A DNA stretch of 64,000 nucleotides from Echinarachnius parma (GCA_037951105.1 JBAMJV010000870.1:1-64000), one strand, 5' to 3'; shown: positions 23,352-35,055, numbered from the stretch's first letter. Notes: generated by a model from the letters alone, not told the origin. Made by a program: numbers and translations.

Positions 23352-24689
23352 AAGAACTGTTTACAATTAATTGCATGCATGATGTTTAAATGTGTACGGG
23401 GTACTGCCCAAACCATATAATGTAATACATTTTGTTTTAATGATAATGTTTCGTTACGTATAACTCGTAACAGCAATAAGAAATTATTAAGAACACCATT
23501 ATGTAAAACTCAATTTTATCATAAACTTTTCGTGTATGCTGGCATCGTATTGTGGAATGCCTTATCCGATGAATGCCGTACAGCAGACTCATTATTTATA
23601 TTTAAGAACGCCTTTAAACGAAACACTGATAATTCTTAAATGTCAGCGAGTTATGCGTAGAAATATAAATGTATTGTATTATTTAACGCATCGTATATAC
23701 TTTTTTTTAGTAATCACGTGCATTTTGACATATGTTGCTTGTTGTGTGAGTAGATGCAACTCTTCATTATGATAAATAGTGATCAGTTTGCATGAGCGTT
23801 TAGCGCATGTGTTGCTTGATTGTGTGAGTGTATGAGTTTGAATGCGTTTGTATGTGAGAATGTGTCTAAGACCCCGTTTACAGTGAAAAAAAGGCCGGGC
23901 CGGGCCGAAAGGCCGGGCTCAAAAGGCCAAATGCGGGGCCAAAAGTGGCCGTGCATTTGGCCCCGCTCTGGAGGTAGTCTCGGCCGCGGCCGAGACGCGT
24001 CTCGGCCCCGCTTTTTCTCACTGTAAACGCACGCAGGGCCAAATGCGGTACCAAATTGGGAAAACAATTCATTGCAAATGACGCGCCTTTGTTCTGTGAC
24101 CCCGGCGTGCCTCCAAAATAATGGTTTGTTTACTGTGTTTGTTTACATGCAGAGCGCCACTACGACAAGATATTGAAAGGGCGGCCGGGCCCCGCCACTG
24201 TAAACGCACCAAAATTGGGGGGCCGAGTACCGCAATTTAAGCAGGGCCGAGACGCGTCTCGGCCCGGCCCTGCACTGTAAACGGGGTCTAAGTATGTCCA
24301 TATGCACGCATGTGATTTGTTGTTTGCTCTAGTAGTCATGGTTGTATCTTGAATTACCTTACTATACCGGACATGGTGTTTTATAGCTAACATAAGTGTG
24401 TTGTTTAATTTAAAAACTGTATAAACTCAGACTCAACAGCCTTATGCATTTTAAGCTAATTTATTAAAATTTGTATATATTGTATGTCATGTATAATCAG
24501 ATAATATAAAATGTGTATGTGTTATTTGTCAGAAGACAGAGCCCTGTGGAAGACCAGCTTTTACTGTTATGATTTTAATTTGTATCGATTAGTGATTATC
24601 TGTACTATTTGTATATTGCTATATATTACTGCTGAAATTAGGTACTCTGTATAAATATGTGACATAAATATATAAATTAAAAACATCCC
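23352..24689 (+). pseudogene. LINE 3' fragment (C-terminus plus 3'UTR)
   Basis: An open stretch from about 23430 to the stop at 23637-23639 reads VSLRITRNSNKKLL, then FYHKLFVYAGIVLWNALSD, then FKNAFKRN. This is the conserved C-terminal tail of CR1/L2-type LINE polyproteins (FYxSFxYxGxxLWNxLP). It is 5'-truncated, with an in-frame TAA near 23409-23411. The AT-rich sequence that follows, with a CCTGTGGAAGACCAGC block near 24542 and ATAAATATGTGA repeats at the end, resembles a CR1-type 3'UTR. The 3'UTR is interrupted by a 416-bp GC-rich MITE (23871-24286). Confidence 0.75.
23871..24286. mobile_element. GC-rich MITE with CTAAG duplication
   Basis: The terminal repeats ACCCCGTTTACAGTG and CACTGTAAACGGGGT are flanked by CTAAG on both sides (23866-23870 and 24287-24291). 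The interior is dominated by GGCCGGGCC and GAGACGCGTCTCGGCC palindromes. It is inserted in the LINE 3'UTR of 23352-24689. The superfamily is not assigned. Confidence 0.85.
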
Positions 24690-24932
24690 TGATTAGATAA
24701 GGTAGTTATTTTAAAGAGGTAGTTCTACTCGTTTAGCATCCTTAGGTAAACGTTTTGGTTTGTATTGAAAGGGATACAATAAGGAATTCAACACCAGCGG
24801 ATACATAACCCGCTTGTGTTAGTGCACAGTATACTGGTATAGGATGCTCTCAGATGACGTTTCATTCGGAAACATGACAGCCTCCAATGATAAGTCAAAT
24901 CAATTCATAGTGGTTTTAAACACATTGACTAT
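24690..24932. repeat. Family E repeat, uninterrupted copy
   Basis: It shares AGATAAGGTAGTTATT, CTACTCGTTTAGCAT, ACATAACCCGCTT, TTAGTGCACA, GCTCTCAGATGACG and CAGCCTCCAATGAT with 3953-4004 plus 4570-4760. That copy is split by family A MITE copy 1, so this one is the near-empty site. Confidence 0.75.
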
Positions 24933-25458
24933 ATCTGTTTTCCGTTCCATTGTTAGCACTTTTGTCGTTCAATTTCATAAATTTGTACAATCCATGTAGT
25001 AATTGTTCACTCATTATCGTAAATTGCAATTCAAATAGGTCGATCACAGTTGCTCAACACATAAAGTATGGTAATTATTATTAGCATCATTATTATGTTA
25101 TTACAATATTTGTATTGTTATTATCATTATTAGCGTTATTATGCTGTTTATAAAGATTACACATTAAAACGAATGGGGAATTACTGTACAGACCATTCTC
25201 CGCACCAAAAAGTGGTGGGTGGATAAATATCTCCCATCTCCTGGATCTACGCCCGTGTGGAATTGGACATCTACTGGGGATCCAGGGGACGGGACCAGCG
25301 GAAGCTTCAGGGGTTACGTAATTTGGAACTATCATAAGATGTGTATTTATTAAAGTAACATGCTCATTTTAGCGGCTATGTTTAGATTACACCGTTCATG
25401 ACGAGCTCCTCGGCTCGGAACTCAAAATTAGAATAGTGAATATTCAGTGTACTACTAT
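24933..25458. other. No gene seen
   Basis: AT-rich with an imperfect ATT repeat at 25077-25140. A GC-richer 100-bp patch at 25230-25320 gives no convincing exon. Confidence 0.5.
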
Positions 25459-25613
25459 ACAGTTGTTAACTAGTGGTAGAGGGAAAAGCACGGAATGTTC
25501 CACTCCGAGGGATTTTAAAAGCTATTGAGGGAAGAGTAAATATGTCCCGAGACGTAGTCGAGGGACTTATTTTCTTCACGAAATAGTATTCCCGAGGGGA
25601 ACATTCCATGATT
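25459..25613. mobile_element. Short MITE, second copy, right end lost
   Basis: It carries ACAGTTGTTAACT, CACGGAATGTTCC, GAGGGAAGAGTAAATA and GGGGAACATTCCATGATTTC, the same order as 26274-26408. It runs into the (TTC)n tail of the antisense LINE. Confidence 0.8.
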
Positions 25614-26246
25614 TCTTCTTCTTCTTCTTCTTCTTCTTCTTCTTCGGGTTAATCTGCCTCCTTCAAACCTGAAGATTCTTGCAGGTACTGTGTGTGTATG
25701 TGCATAAACAGGGTGCGCAGGTGCTTATTTACAAAGTGCAAGTAAAAGTCTAGTCCGGTATTTACTTGGTTCCTTCCGTCAGGTGGTGACGGAAGGCCTC
25801 TACATATGATGCCAGGACAACCTCTAAAGGAAGGGCATTCCACTGACGGACTGTCCGAGGAAATTACGACTGCTGGTGTTGATCAGTTCTGGAATGTGGG
25901 ATTATGTAGCAGAACAGTCGTGTAGCTCTTGTCGTCCGGTTGATGTCTGCTGTTTGGATGTACTGATTGGTGTTGAAGTCCACCAGCGAGTGATGCATCT
26001 TGTACAGCATTGTGAGACGGTGGATTTCTCTTCTCTTCTGAAGCGAGACCCATCAAAGCTGGCTCAGCATATCTGTGACACTACTGGTGTTGTGGTAGCG
26101 ATTCAGCACATACCTAGCTGCTCGTCTCTGGACCATCTCCAACTGTTGTATGCATCCCACTGTGTACGGGTCCCAGACGGTGCATCCATACTCAAGGAGA
26201 GGGCGTACATAATACAATCTCTTCTGCTGCGCGCGACATGCGGTTA
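25612..26246 (-). pseudogene. LINE 3' fragment, C-terminal domain, antisense
   Basis: The minus strand reads RPLLEYGCTVWDPYT, QQLEMVQRRAARYVLNRY, SQLRWVSLQKRREIHRL, then a region around RTVRQWNALPLEVV. This is the post-reverse-transcriptase domain of CR1/L2/Jockey-type LINEs. It ends in a (GAA)n tail, seen as (TTC)n at 25614-25645 on the + strand, which marks the 3' terminus. Stops appear near the end. It lies inside or against a small MITE whose left half is at 25459-25613. It belongs to a different subfamily from the other LINEs here. Confidence 0.8.
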
Positions 26247-26273
26247 ACAGTGCTTTTTGTCATGTAACAGCAT

Positions 26274-26408
26274 ACAGTTGTTAACTGGTGGTGGAGGGAT
26301 CATCACGGAATGTTCCATCCGAGGGATTTCAAATGCTATTGAGGGAAGAGTAAATAAGTCCCGAGACGAACATTCCGTGATTTTCCCGACGACAAAGTTA
26401 ACAACTGT
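26274..26408. mobile_element. Short MITE with ACAGTTGTTAACT ends
   Basis: Terminal repeats ACAGTTGTTAACT and AGTTAACAACTGT enclose CACGGAATGTTCC ... GAACATTCCGTG, an internal inverted repeat. A second copy (left part) lies at 25459-25613, where the LINE fragment replaces its right end. Confidence 0.85.
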
Positions 26409-26449
26409 TATATCATCTGGCTAAATCCGCGGGCTAATACAAATTCAGG

Positions 26450-26900
26450 TTCCATGACATATGCTCCGCCGACATATGCTCCGCCGACATTTGCTCCGAA
26501 AAATGCGACAAATGCTCCGCGACAAATTCTCCGCGATATTTGCTCCGCCGACATTTGATCCGCCGACAATTGCTCCGCCGACAAATGCTCCGCCGACATT
26601 TGCTCCGCCGACAAATGCTCCGCCGACATTTGCTCCGCCGACAAATGCTCCGAAGATGCGACATTTGCTCCGCCGACAAATGCTCCGCCGACATTTGCTC
26701 CGCCGACAATTGCTCCGCCGACAAATGCTCCGAAGATGCGACATTTGCTCCGCCGACAATTACTCCGCCGACAAATGCTCCGAAGATGCGACAATTGCTC
26801 CGCCGAAAAATGCTTCGAATATGCGACAAATGTTTTCCGCCGAAATATGCTCCGGAGATACGACATTTGCTCCGGTGACAATTGCTCCGCAGAAATATAT
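26450..26900. repeat. 15-bp minisatellite array 1
   Basis: Repeats of GACANNTGCTCCGCC run from CATGACATATGCTCCGCC at 26455. The boundary block (two CATATG units, a GCTCCGAAAAATGCGAC unit, two 14-bp GCGAC units and GCGATATTT) is the same as in the other arrays. Diverged units continue to about 26990. The array is open in all six frames (for example APPTNAPPT, LLRRQMLRR, SAEQMSAEH) because 15 is a multiple of 3; no protein is claimed. Confidence 0.95.
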
Positions 26901-26999
26901 GCTCTGAAGATGACAGTACTTCAAATGGTCCAAAAATAACATAAAGTTCCTCAACCATAATTGTTCCACCGACATTTACTCCGCTGAAGATTAAACTCT

Positions 27000-27734
27000 T
27001 GAATGAATTCTCAAGTACCTTTGGAATGAAGTGCGCTTTTATATGTTATGCGAATCTCTTGTGAAATTGGAGTACAATCGATTCAGTAACCATCGATTCA
27101 TTCAAATATTTTATTGGTTGGTTTGTTTGTTTCACGTTTCTTTATACAGGGTGGGGGGGGGGGGGGGGCAGTCAAGCCCAGTGTTGTAAGAATGCGTGAC
27201 CCTGCAGCCTGCATCTAGTAGCAGAAGGGGAGGCGCAATAACACACAACACTGGCTTTAGTTTTTGATGTTACATTGGGGTTCGACTGGAGTCGAACCAC
27301 GGACCCTCATAGTATCCGAAAATGCTGTGATGAATAGTATACTGTTCCAAGCAATCATCAAGCGAAGGGCATGATACATGAATAGAAAAAAGAAAAGTCT
27401 TTATAATCACTGCATTTGTATTACTCAGACTCTTTATGAATCAAGAAATTGTTCCGCATGAGTTCAAAATTTATCCACGTTTTATCAAAATTCAAAGAAC
27501 GTTATTTTCACCCACTGTTAAATTTTCGGAGTTCCAATTTTGTTTAGATTTGTTCATCGTTCACTGAACAACGAGGGCCCAATTTGTGACACTTCTAAAC
27601 GCCCCCACCCCCGTAAACGATTAAGGCTGCCTTATTGTCCAACAGAAAAGCACAAACTTCCAATGCATTTTGCATTCTTATAAACGGAAGGATTGGACGG
27701 AAGTAGCAGAAAATTGAAAATCAATAATCTAAGG
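27000..27734. other. Spacer between the two inverted 15-bp arrays
   Basis: It holds a poly(G) tract at 27152-27168 and a B-box-like GGTTCGACTGGAGTCGAACC palindrome at about 27281-27300, possibly a SINE remnant. No gene. Confidence 0.5.
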
Positions 27735-28175
27735 AATTGTCGGCGGAGCAATTGTTGTGGAGCAATTGTCGGCGGAGCAAATGTCGGCCGAGCAATTGTC
27801 GCATCTTCGGAGCATTTGTCAGCGGAGCAATTGTCGGCGGAGCAAATGTCGGCGGAGCATTTGTCGGCGGAGCAAATGTCGGCGGAGCATTTGTCGGCGG
27901 AGCAAATGTCGGCGGAGCATTTGTCGGCGGAGCAAATGTCGGCGGAGCATTTGTCGGCGGAGCAATTGTCGGCGGAGCAAATGTCGGCGGAGCAAATGTC
28001 GGCGGAGCATTTGTCGGCGGAGCAAATGTCGGCGGAGCATTTGTCGGCGGAGCAATTGTCGGCGGAGCAAATGTCGGCGGAGCAAATATCGCGGAGCATT
28101 TGTCGCGGAGCATTTGTCGCATTTTTCAGAGCAATTGTCGGCGGAGCATATGTCGGCGGAGCATATGTCGTGTCA
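27735..28175. repeat. 15-bp minisatellite array 2 (inverted relative to array 1)
   Basis: Repeats of TGTCGGCGGAGCANN run for about 29 units. They end in the shared boundary block (GCGGAGCATATGTCGGCGGA, then GCATATGTCGTGTCACCC). It is the most homogeneous of the four arrays and so probably the youngest or most recently homogenised. Non-MITE sequence flanks it on both sides. Confidence 0.96.
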
Positions 28176-29225
28176 CCCAAATTCATGCATATAAAAATGC
28201 AATGCCAAAAACAACATACGGTACGCGTAGATGTACCTTAGGTTTTCATTGTGACGTCATAATGCAATCTCTTTTGCAGCGCGCTCCAGAAATTAGTTAT
28301 GACACGCGTGTGTCATAACCTCTGGCCATGGTGTCATAACAAAATTGACACCCCTGTCATGAACCATGATTAGCCAATTCAGCGACGCCGACGCGTATTT
28401 TACTAAGTCAGATGATATTTACAAATGTTACATGGCAGCTGATGCACTGTATTTTACTAAGTCAGGTGATAAAGCTTGATAGGACCCCTCCCGTGCATGC
28501 CATGGGTCCAGGTTTGGAGCCTTGAATTACACCACAAATTTGCGCTTTTGGTAGTTGTGTGAATTGTTTGTTTATGTAAAGGAGCTGGATCTAAGTGATA
28601 TTCCCCTTTGCATATTTTGTAAAAACAATTCCATCTTTCAATTACATTTGAATACTTTAACCTACACATATTATGACAAAAGCATTGACACATTAAAATT
28701 GTGTATATCATTGTTTTGGATGCCGTTAGCCCACCCCCCTCCCCCCTCCCCTCCAAAAAAAGATAATAACTACAAATAAAAATCAATAATGAAATAAATA
28801 AAAAATAAATAAATACATAAATAAGTAAAATAAAATGAATAAATAAATAAATATATACATAATTCAATAAATAAATAATTCTTCTGATTCTTCGTTTCCT
28901 TTGCTGTAAAAAGAGACGAACAGCCGCGGACTATTTAGTAAATTTATAAATTTGTTTTGTACTAAATTCTGAAATATGTGGACTACATCACTGCTTATGA
29001 ATAATTCATTATGATTTGCTTTAACATTTGAGGGAAAAACAACGAGCCGGAAGGCCAGGCCACATCCATGACATCATCACCCGAGCCCACTATCATCTAT
29101 GCGCAGAACGACTGTGCGCATTAACATAAACCACTGAGGCAGACGTAGCCAACCTCTTCCAACTGATTGGGGGGGGGGGGGGGGGGGTAAACATTTGTAA
29201 ATTTATTTATTTTATTATTATTATT
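28176..29225. other. No gene seen; AAAT microsatellite
   Basis: It contains the palindrome TATGACACGCGTGTGTCATA at about 28299-28318, a direct repeat TGTATTTTACTAAGTCAGRTGAT (28394 and 28448), an AAAT-type microsatellite at 28780-28880 and a poly(G) run at 29169-29187. Confidence 0.6.
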
Positions 29226-31560
29226 GCTCACTTTACTACCCTCCGCAGAGCCCCGTAGCGCCAACTCTACTTGAACACATCAGCTCGACCATCGACTACA
29301 TCCTCTCAAATCAACCCGATAGTGGCATCTTGATCATGGGAGACGTCAACCGACTCGACCTCGCGACGATATTATCAGATGACATGATCCAGATCGTCGA
29401 CAAGCCAACCCGCAATGATGCAATCCTGGACAAAATCATAACCAACATGGCAGATCACTACAAAACCATCGAGATTGGCCCTCCACTGGGATTAAGTGAC
29501 CACAACTGCGTCTTCCTGAAACCGAAAGCTCCCGAAACACGCGATAATACATGCAAGCGTCAACTCGTAAGACCAATGCGAGACAGTGACATTCGCGACT
29601 TCGGTGTATGGATTAGCGAACACGACTGGAATGAAGTCTACAGCGCCACCGACGTGGATGACCAATGCACGGCCTTTTACGACACCATAAACCGAGCACA
29701 AGACAAGTTCTTCCCTGCAAAAGCCATAAAAAAGCACAACGATGATAAACCCTGGCTATCTACACACATCAAGACACTCGTTTCCAAACGACAAAAGTCA
29801 TTTCACTCTGGAAGAGATTCAAAATGGAAGCACTATCGAAATAAAGTAAAACGAGAAATAAAAGCAGCCAAAAGAAAACATCGAAGGGATGTCGATCGTC
29901 TGAAACACTCAAACCCCCGAAACTGGTACCGAGAAATTCGCATGATTACATCTGGTACAAAAACGCAAACTACAATCGAAGTTGAAAACGTGGATCGCGA
30001 TGACAATATAGGCATAGCCAACGCCATATGCTCGCAATTTACATCTGTCATCAATGACCTTGAGCCCTTGAACACCACCAACCTTCCATCATACCTACCG
30101 TCACAACCGATACCAGACATTGAACCGTGGAAAGTATACCAGCAGCTGAACAAGATAAAAACAAAGAAAGCATCTGGCCCAGATGGAATCACAGCAAAAC
30201 TAATTAGAACTTTTTCATACGAACTATCTAAACCGCTTACACACTTGATCAACTCATCGTACAAACAACAGACCGTCCCACAGCAGTGGAAAAAAGCGAT
30301 AGTTGTACCACTACCGAAATCATCGCCGCCATCAATCGACAATCTACGCCCAATCGCCCTGACAGATCACTTTTCAAAAGTGGCAGAACATTTCATTGCG
30401 CAATACACCTTAGCAGCAATGATTCCAAACATGGACAAAGCCCAATTCAGTAATTTGAAAGGGACTTCAACAACACACTGCCTAATAGACATTATCCATA
30501 CCCTGCATTCAAACGCTGATCGTCCAAAACAAGCATCTTCTGTCTTGATTACCGACTTTTCCAAAGCGTTTGACCACATCGACCACACGATCGCAGTTAA
30601 ACACCTATTAGAAATGGGTGTCCCCCCTTGCTATGTGTCATGGATCAGCGACTTCCTTGTAAACAGAAAACAAGCAGTTCGATACAGCGGAACGCTCTCA
30701 GATTGGTACACGCCGGCGTCCCGCAAGGAACAAAACTGGGACCAATCGTCTTTCTAGCGGTGATCAACTCTGCCCTAGCCACTACCGACGAAAACATTCG
30801 ACGATTCAAATACGTCGATGACCTCACCATCATAGAAACGCGGCCTAGCAACGAACCATCACAACTCGCCGATGTTTTGGATGAACTTCACACGTGGGCC
30901 ACACACAACAACATGTGCTTGAACCCGAAGAAGTGCGCATGCATGGACGTTTGTTTTTCGAGACAAAAGCCCGACCCTCCCGCTTTGTTGTTGACCGATA
31001 TCACCATCAAACAATGCACCACAGTCAAACTACTCGGCGTGTTCATCCAAGCAGACCTGAAGTGGGACACACACGTTACTTCAATGATCAAACGTGCTAA
31101 CAGTCGCCTATTCATGCTTCGGAAGTTGAAATACCACTCTTTGCCCAATGACGACTTAGTAACTATCTTCAAATCCTTTGTGCGCCCGATCGCAGAGTAA
31201 TACGCCGCCCCAGTTTGGACGGGCAGCATCACACAACAGCAACTCAACGACTTAGAACGTATCCAGAAGCGCGCGTGCCGGATAATCCTCGGTCCCGACT
31301 ACACTAGCTACAATGAAGCGTTGCAGCTATGCGGACTGGACTCGCTGGAAAGCAGACGAACTGAATTGTGCGTATCCTTCGCAAAAACGTTGCCATCGTC
31401 TGTCCTTCGCGACCTCCTACCTGCGCAACGAAAGGAAACAACTAGATACAACCTCAGAAACTCTGAAAGCAGAACAGAATTCAAATGTAAAACTGAACGA
31501 TTTAGGAAAAGCCCGTTACCATACCTGACGAATCTCTTAAACACACAAACCTGATAGAAC
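29226..31560 (+). pseudogene. LINE-4: 5'-truncated APE-type LINE with YVDD reverse transcriptase
   Basis: Coding starts inside the endonuclease at VYYPP (about 29231), with MGDVNRLDL and GLSDHNCVF following. The reverse transcriptase blocks are KASGPDGITAK, WKKAIVVPLPK, NLRPIALT, DFSKAFDHIDH, then GVPQGTKLGP and FKYVDDLT. A one-base shift near 30700-30706 separates the RT fingers/palm from the VPQG block, and an in-frame TAA at 31198-31200 splits AE from YAAPVW. The C-terminus (LERIQKRACRIILG, SRTEFKCK, SPLPYLTNLLN) stops near 31554. Base use is much richer in GC and C-ending codons than the other LINEs here, so it is a separate lineage. It abuts a (TTA)n run at its truncation point. Confidence 0.9.
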
Positions 31561-33000
31561 TCTCGAAAAGGAACTCTAGTTGTGAAAAAGACTTCTGATA
31601 GTAAATAATAATATAATCTAAATTCATATGATTGAATAATGAACACTATGAAGATATTTTGAAATACCTTTTTACCTGTCGTTAATACAAATTTATGCAT
31701 AATTTATGCCAAATTTCTAAACTCTTGCAAATTTTTAAACTCTTGCAAATTTTTACTCGTATGCCAATTTTTACTCGTATGCCAATTTTTTATTCATATG
31801 CCAATTATTTAAGACGTTCCAATTTGTAATTGTTCTATATGTCTTTCAATATAATAGTCTTGGGGAGCATGAATGCCCCCCCCCCCCCTTCTCTCCTTGC
31901 TTTTGTTATGTCTAGTGGGCTCGTGCAATGGTAATGGTTGTGACTATTAATAATTAGCTAAGTGCATGAAGGTGTGTGTTTGTAATTGCGAGTCAATGTG
32001 TACTTGAACGTATAGTATGTGTGCGTGTGAGTGTGTGTATGGTTGTTTGTGAATGCTTACAAGCGGTGCGTGTTTGTCTGTCTCTGCTATGTTTGACACG
32101 TGATTATCCGTGCGTGTTCACTTGTCTGTAATGTGTGTGTACGCTACGAATGTGCATGTGTAAAGGTGTATGAGTGTGTGTTTGTAAATGCTTATAAGCG
32201 GTGCGTGTTTGTCTGTCTTTGCTATGTTTGGCACGTGATTATCCGTGCGTGTTCACTTGTCTGTAATGTGTGTGTACGCTACGAGCGTGCATGTGTAAAG
32301 GTACAAGCAAAGTGTGACCTTGGTGTAGACCATGTGAGTGTATCTTGATGCATAACATGATTGCTTATGTAGTATAGTATGCAAATGTACGAGTTTAATC
32401 AATGGGCGTAGTCCCGTCATTGGTGCCTTTTCATCAGGGGATGATCTACTCATTCACCCCCCCCCCCCCCCCCCTCATGAATGGGCATTACGTACGGATC
32501 TGCGCCCATGGAATTATGCGGAGTGTTTTATAAATGCGTGCGTTTGTGTTTGTGTTTGTGTTTACATGCAGCATGTATACATGCAGCATGGTATGCGAGT
32601 GTCCAGTATGTTTTGTGCGTATCAACACAAAAAGATGTGCGTACCGAGTGTGTGAATATAGAATGTGTTAGATAATACAAGTTTGTGATTGTTGCTGTGT
32701 ATGCGAACCAACCATGCACGTTGCCCTACTAGTTCACCCTATGTTTTGTATTTTTGAAAGTCAATTAAGATATATTATATTATACATGTGATTATGTTCT
32801 CGTATATGTAAAATTATTTTATTATATGTAGTTTGTACCCTTGTATATTGTTTGCAATTCTATATTATATCTTTGTAAAACTACCTCAATTCGGCCTGCG
32901 GGCTGCCATGGTAGTTGCTTTTATACCCAAAATAAATAAATAAATAAATATAAATAAATAAATTATTATTATTATTATTATTATTATTTTTATTTAATTT
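31561..33000. other. LINE-4 3' flank, GT-rich tandem and LINE-type 3' tail
   Basis: GT-rich sequence includes a two-unit about 135-bp tandem (markers AATGCTTAYAAGCGGTGCGT at 32052 and 32187). At 32880-32980, CGGCCTGCGGGCTGCCATGG followed by (AAAT)n and (ATT)n resembles a LINE 3' end with no coding part. The Cys-rich frames here reflect TG repeats. Confidence 0.6.
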
Positions 33001-33248
33001 TTTTTTTTTTGGGGGGGGGGGGGCGGACGATGTGGGTAGGTATGTACACTTCATGTATTGTTTTTATCTTACCTAATAGGAATGTTAACCCTTTATGACA
33101 GATGAATGTATTGACTTTTCGGTGCATATTGATGTGGGGGGGGGGGGGGGCACGTTACCATGTCCTGTCCCCCCCCCCCCCCCCCCAACTTCGTTTGGCT
33201 ACGCCACATACCGACGACACTGTCGCACCGTTTCTAACGCAACGGGCG

Positions 33249-33255
33249 ATATAAA
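33249..33255 (+). promoter_or_regulatory. Candidate TATA box of the host gene
   Basis: ATATAAA sits in an unusually GC-rich stretch about 130 bp upstream of the ATG/donor at 33382-33385. A start site about 25-30 bp downstream (near 33280) would give a 5'UTR of about 100 nt. If transcription starts slightly earlier, a 16-codon upstream ORF opens at ATG 33277. No initiator was assigned with certainty. Confidence 0.4.
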
Positions 33256-33279
33256 CAAAGGCGCGTCTACAGCAGGATG

Positions 33280-33384
33280 CGTCAGGCCGCTCTCCATCTC
33301 AACAACTGTTTCATTAGTCTAACTTGAATTTTCGAAACAAGAACTGAGTCTGTTTGGTCTGACACATCACGAACAATCAAAATG
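33280..33384 (+). CDS. Exon 1: 5'UTR plus initiator ATG
   Basis: Only the last three bases are coding. The ATG at 33382-33384 is preceded by AATCAAA and followed at once by the strong donor GTGAGC. An exon that ends exactly after the start codon is a known arrangement. The exon was chosen because joining it in phase 0 to the exon at 35202 yields a classical signal peptide. The transcription start is inferred from the TATA position, so the left edge is approximate. Confidence 0.45.
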
Positions 33385-34218
33385 GTGAGCCTTAGTTTGA
33401 TTTTCTTAATTTTAAAGTATTTATTTTGAATAAGCCTGCCGGATTACGCAGTTTATATTAAACAATCAATTAAAAATTAAAATGCAAAGTAAAGTGTAAG
33501 CCTTTTGGAGATAATAATGGTTCTTTAGCAGGTGGATTAAGCCTTAAAATGCAAAGTGTAGACAATAATTGCCTAATTATACATTTTGTATGAATATGTG
33601 CGTGTTATTTTGAGTAATACTGTTCATTTAGTCAGTTACTATTGTGATTAAGTATGTTTATGAACAAAACGTATTTTTGTATGTATGTTCAATTGTTCAT
33701 GTTATGAACTATGTATGAAATTTGGAGTAATACATATCACTTAAAACAAACAAAAAGTGTTTGTATGTGCGGCAGTGCGGGTTCTTCGTGCGTGCGGGTC
33801 TGTGTGTACCTGTGTGTTCGTATGATCGAGTGTGCAAAGTGAGATCTAAAGTTGAATAAACTTCATAATTTAACCCTAATAAGGCTGGGAACGCATAATG
33901 GCACCTCTCCGTCCGCATTTGTCCGGATTGCTCTGCAACGCGTGAACATGTCACCCCAAATTGTGTAAATCAGAACATTCATCAATATGTCACGTGACCA
34001 TGTGTCTGCTTGTCACCCCGAAAATTGCAAATTTTCGTGATTTGTGTAAAAAACAAAAATAAATATTATGTATCCTAACAATATATCTTTAACATTGTTT
34101 GTTTTCATTTGGGATGTTTATTTGGGGGCTCACCCCAGTTGAATGATAGTAAGATTTTTAATAAAACACCCCCAAAACCCAATAAATGTATACATTGAAA
34201 CACAAAATTAATACAAAC

Positions 34219-34772
34219 TTAAAGGTAGTGTTGAGTATTATTTCCCGAAGTGCCCCCCCCCCGATATTTTTTTGTGAGATAATGAAAAACTGACTGTCAA
34301 ATTCGAAAGAACATACAATTTTAAATGACAGAATAAACTTTATTTGATCAAAATCGGTTCAGAAGCGGGCTGAAATATCCATAAATATATTTTTATTCAA
34401 AATGGTCTTCACCCGGCAATCACCGGGCGATATTTAGACTTTTAGAAAAATTTCAAAAATGCTCGAAGACTACTTTGAAAAAAAAATCAGAATAGGTATT
34501 TAAAAGTCCGTTGATGATATCTCCTATTTAATCATTATTTTTAACCAACAATACATGCACAATTTTGTATGAAAAAAGGCTAAAACTAATGATTTTGTTT
34601 AAATAGCGCCCTCCTGAGTTTTAACGGCTCTTTTTGAATGATAACAGGGGTTTTACTTAGTCGTTTGCAATTGTGTATACTTTTCGAGCATGGTGAAGTT
34701 ATAAACTATTACTTTGTACCGTAATGGTGCAGGTTTTTTGTTACTAAAGTTAACAACCTTTTAACCCTTTAA
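34219..34772 (-). mobile_element. Family A MITE, copy 6, degenerate, in host intron 1
   Basis: Recognisable blocks are GTGAGATAATGAAAAACTGA, TTTATTTGATCAAAATCGGT, GCGCCCTCCTGAGTTTTAAC and the left-end tract with GTTATAAACTATTA. TTAA flanks are at 34219 and 34769. It lies within the inferred intron between host exons 1 and 2. Confidence 0.8.
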
Positions 34773-35053
34773 GAAATCATAAAAACAAGAGACAATATAA
34801 AAGCAAAAAAGTAAGCCGTAGAAAGACCTCAAATGTCCGTCCTTTTTTTTTTTTAGGGGGGGGGGGGGTGGGGTATACATTGAGCCCCCTTCCGGTATTT
34901 GTTTAGTTGCAATTCGTATCGTTTTTGTTCGATTTCAAAACAACTTTTGGACTGTTCCTAAAATGTTTTGCAAACAATTTTTGTTACGGTACTTCCCGTT
35001 TCTATTTACGCGACAGAGCAGAGCATTGTGCACAATGTGCCATCTCGTCCTGG

Positions 35054-35055
<2 letters not shown>

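Noticed and set aside
26408-26975. Several 70-170-codon frames on both strands over the 15-bp array as genes
   Set aside because: All six frames are open because the unit is 15 bp without stops. The peptides are pure repeat translations with no independent signal. The same applies at 27.6-28.3, 50.0-50.7 and 53.4-54.1 kb.
27735-28175. CRISPR-like regular array
   Set aside because: Units are contiguous 15-mers with no unique spacers, and the window is an animal genome.
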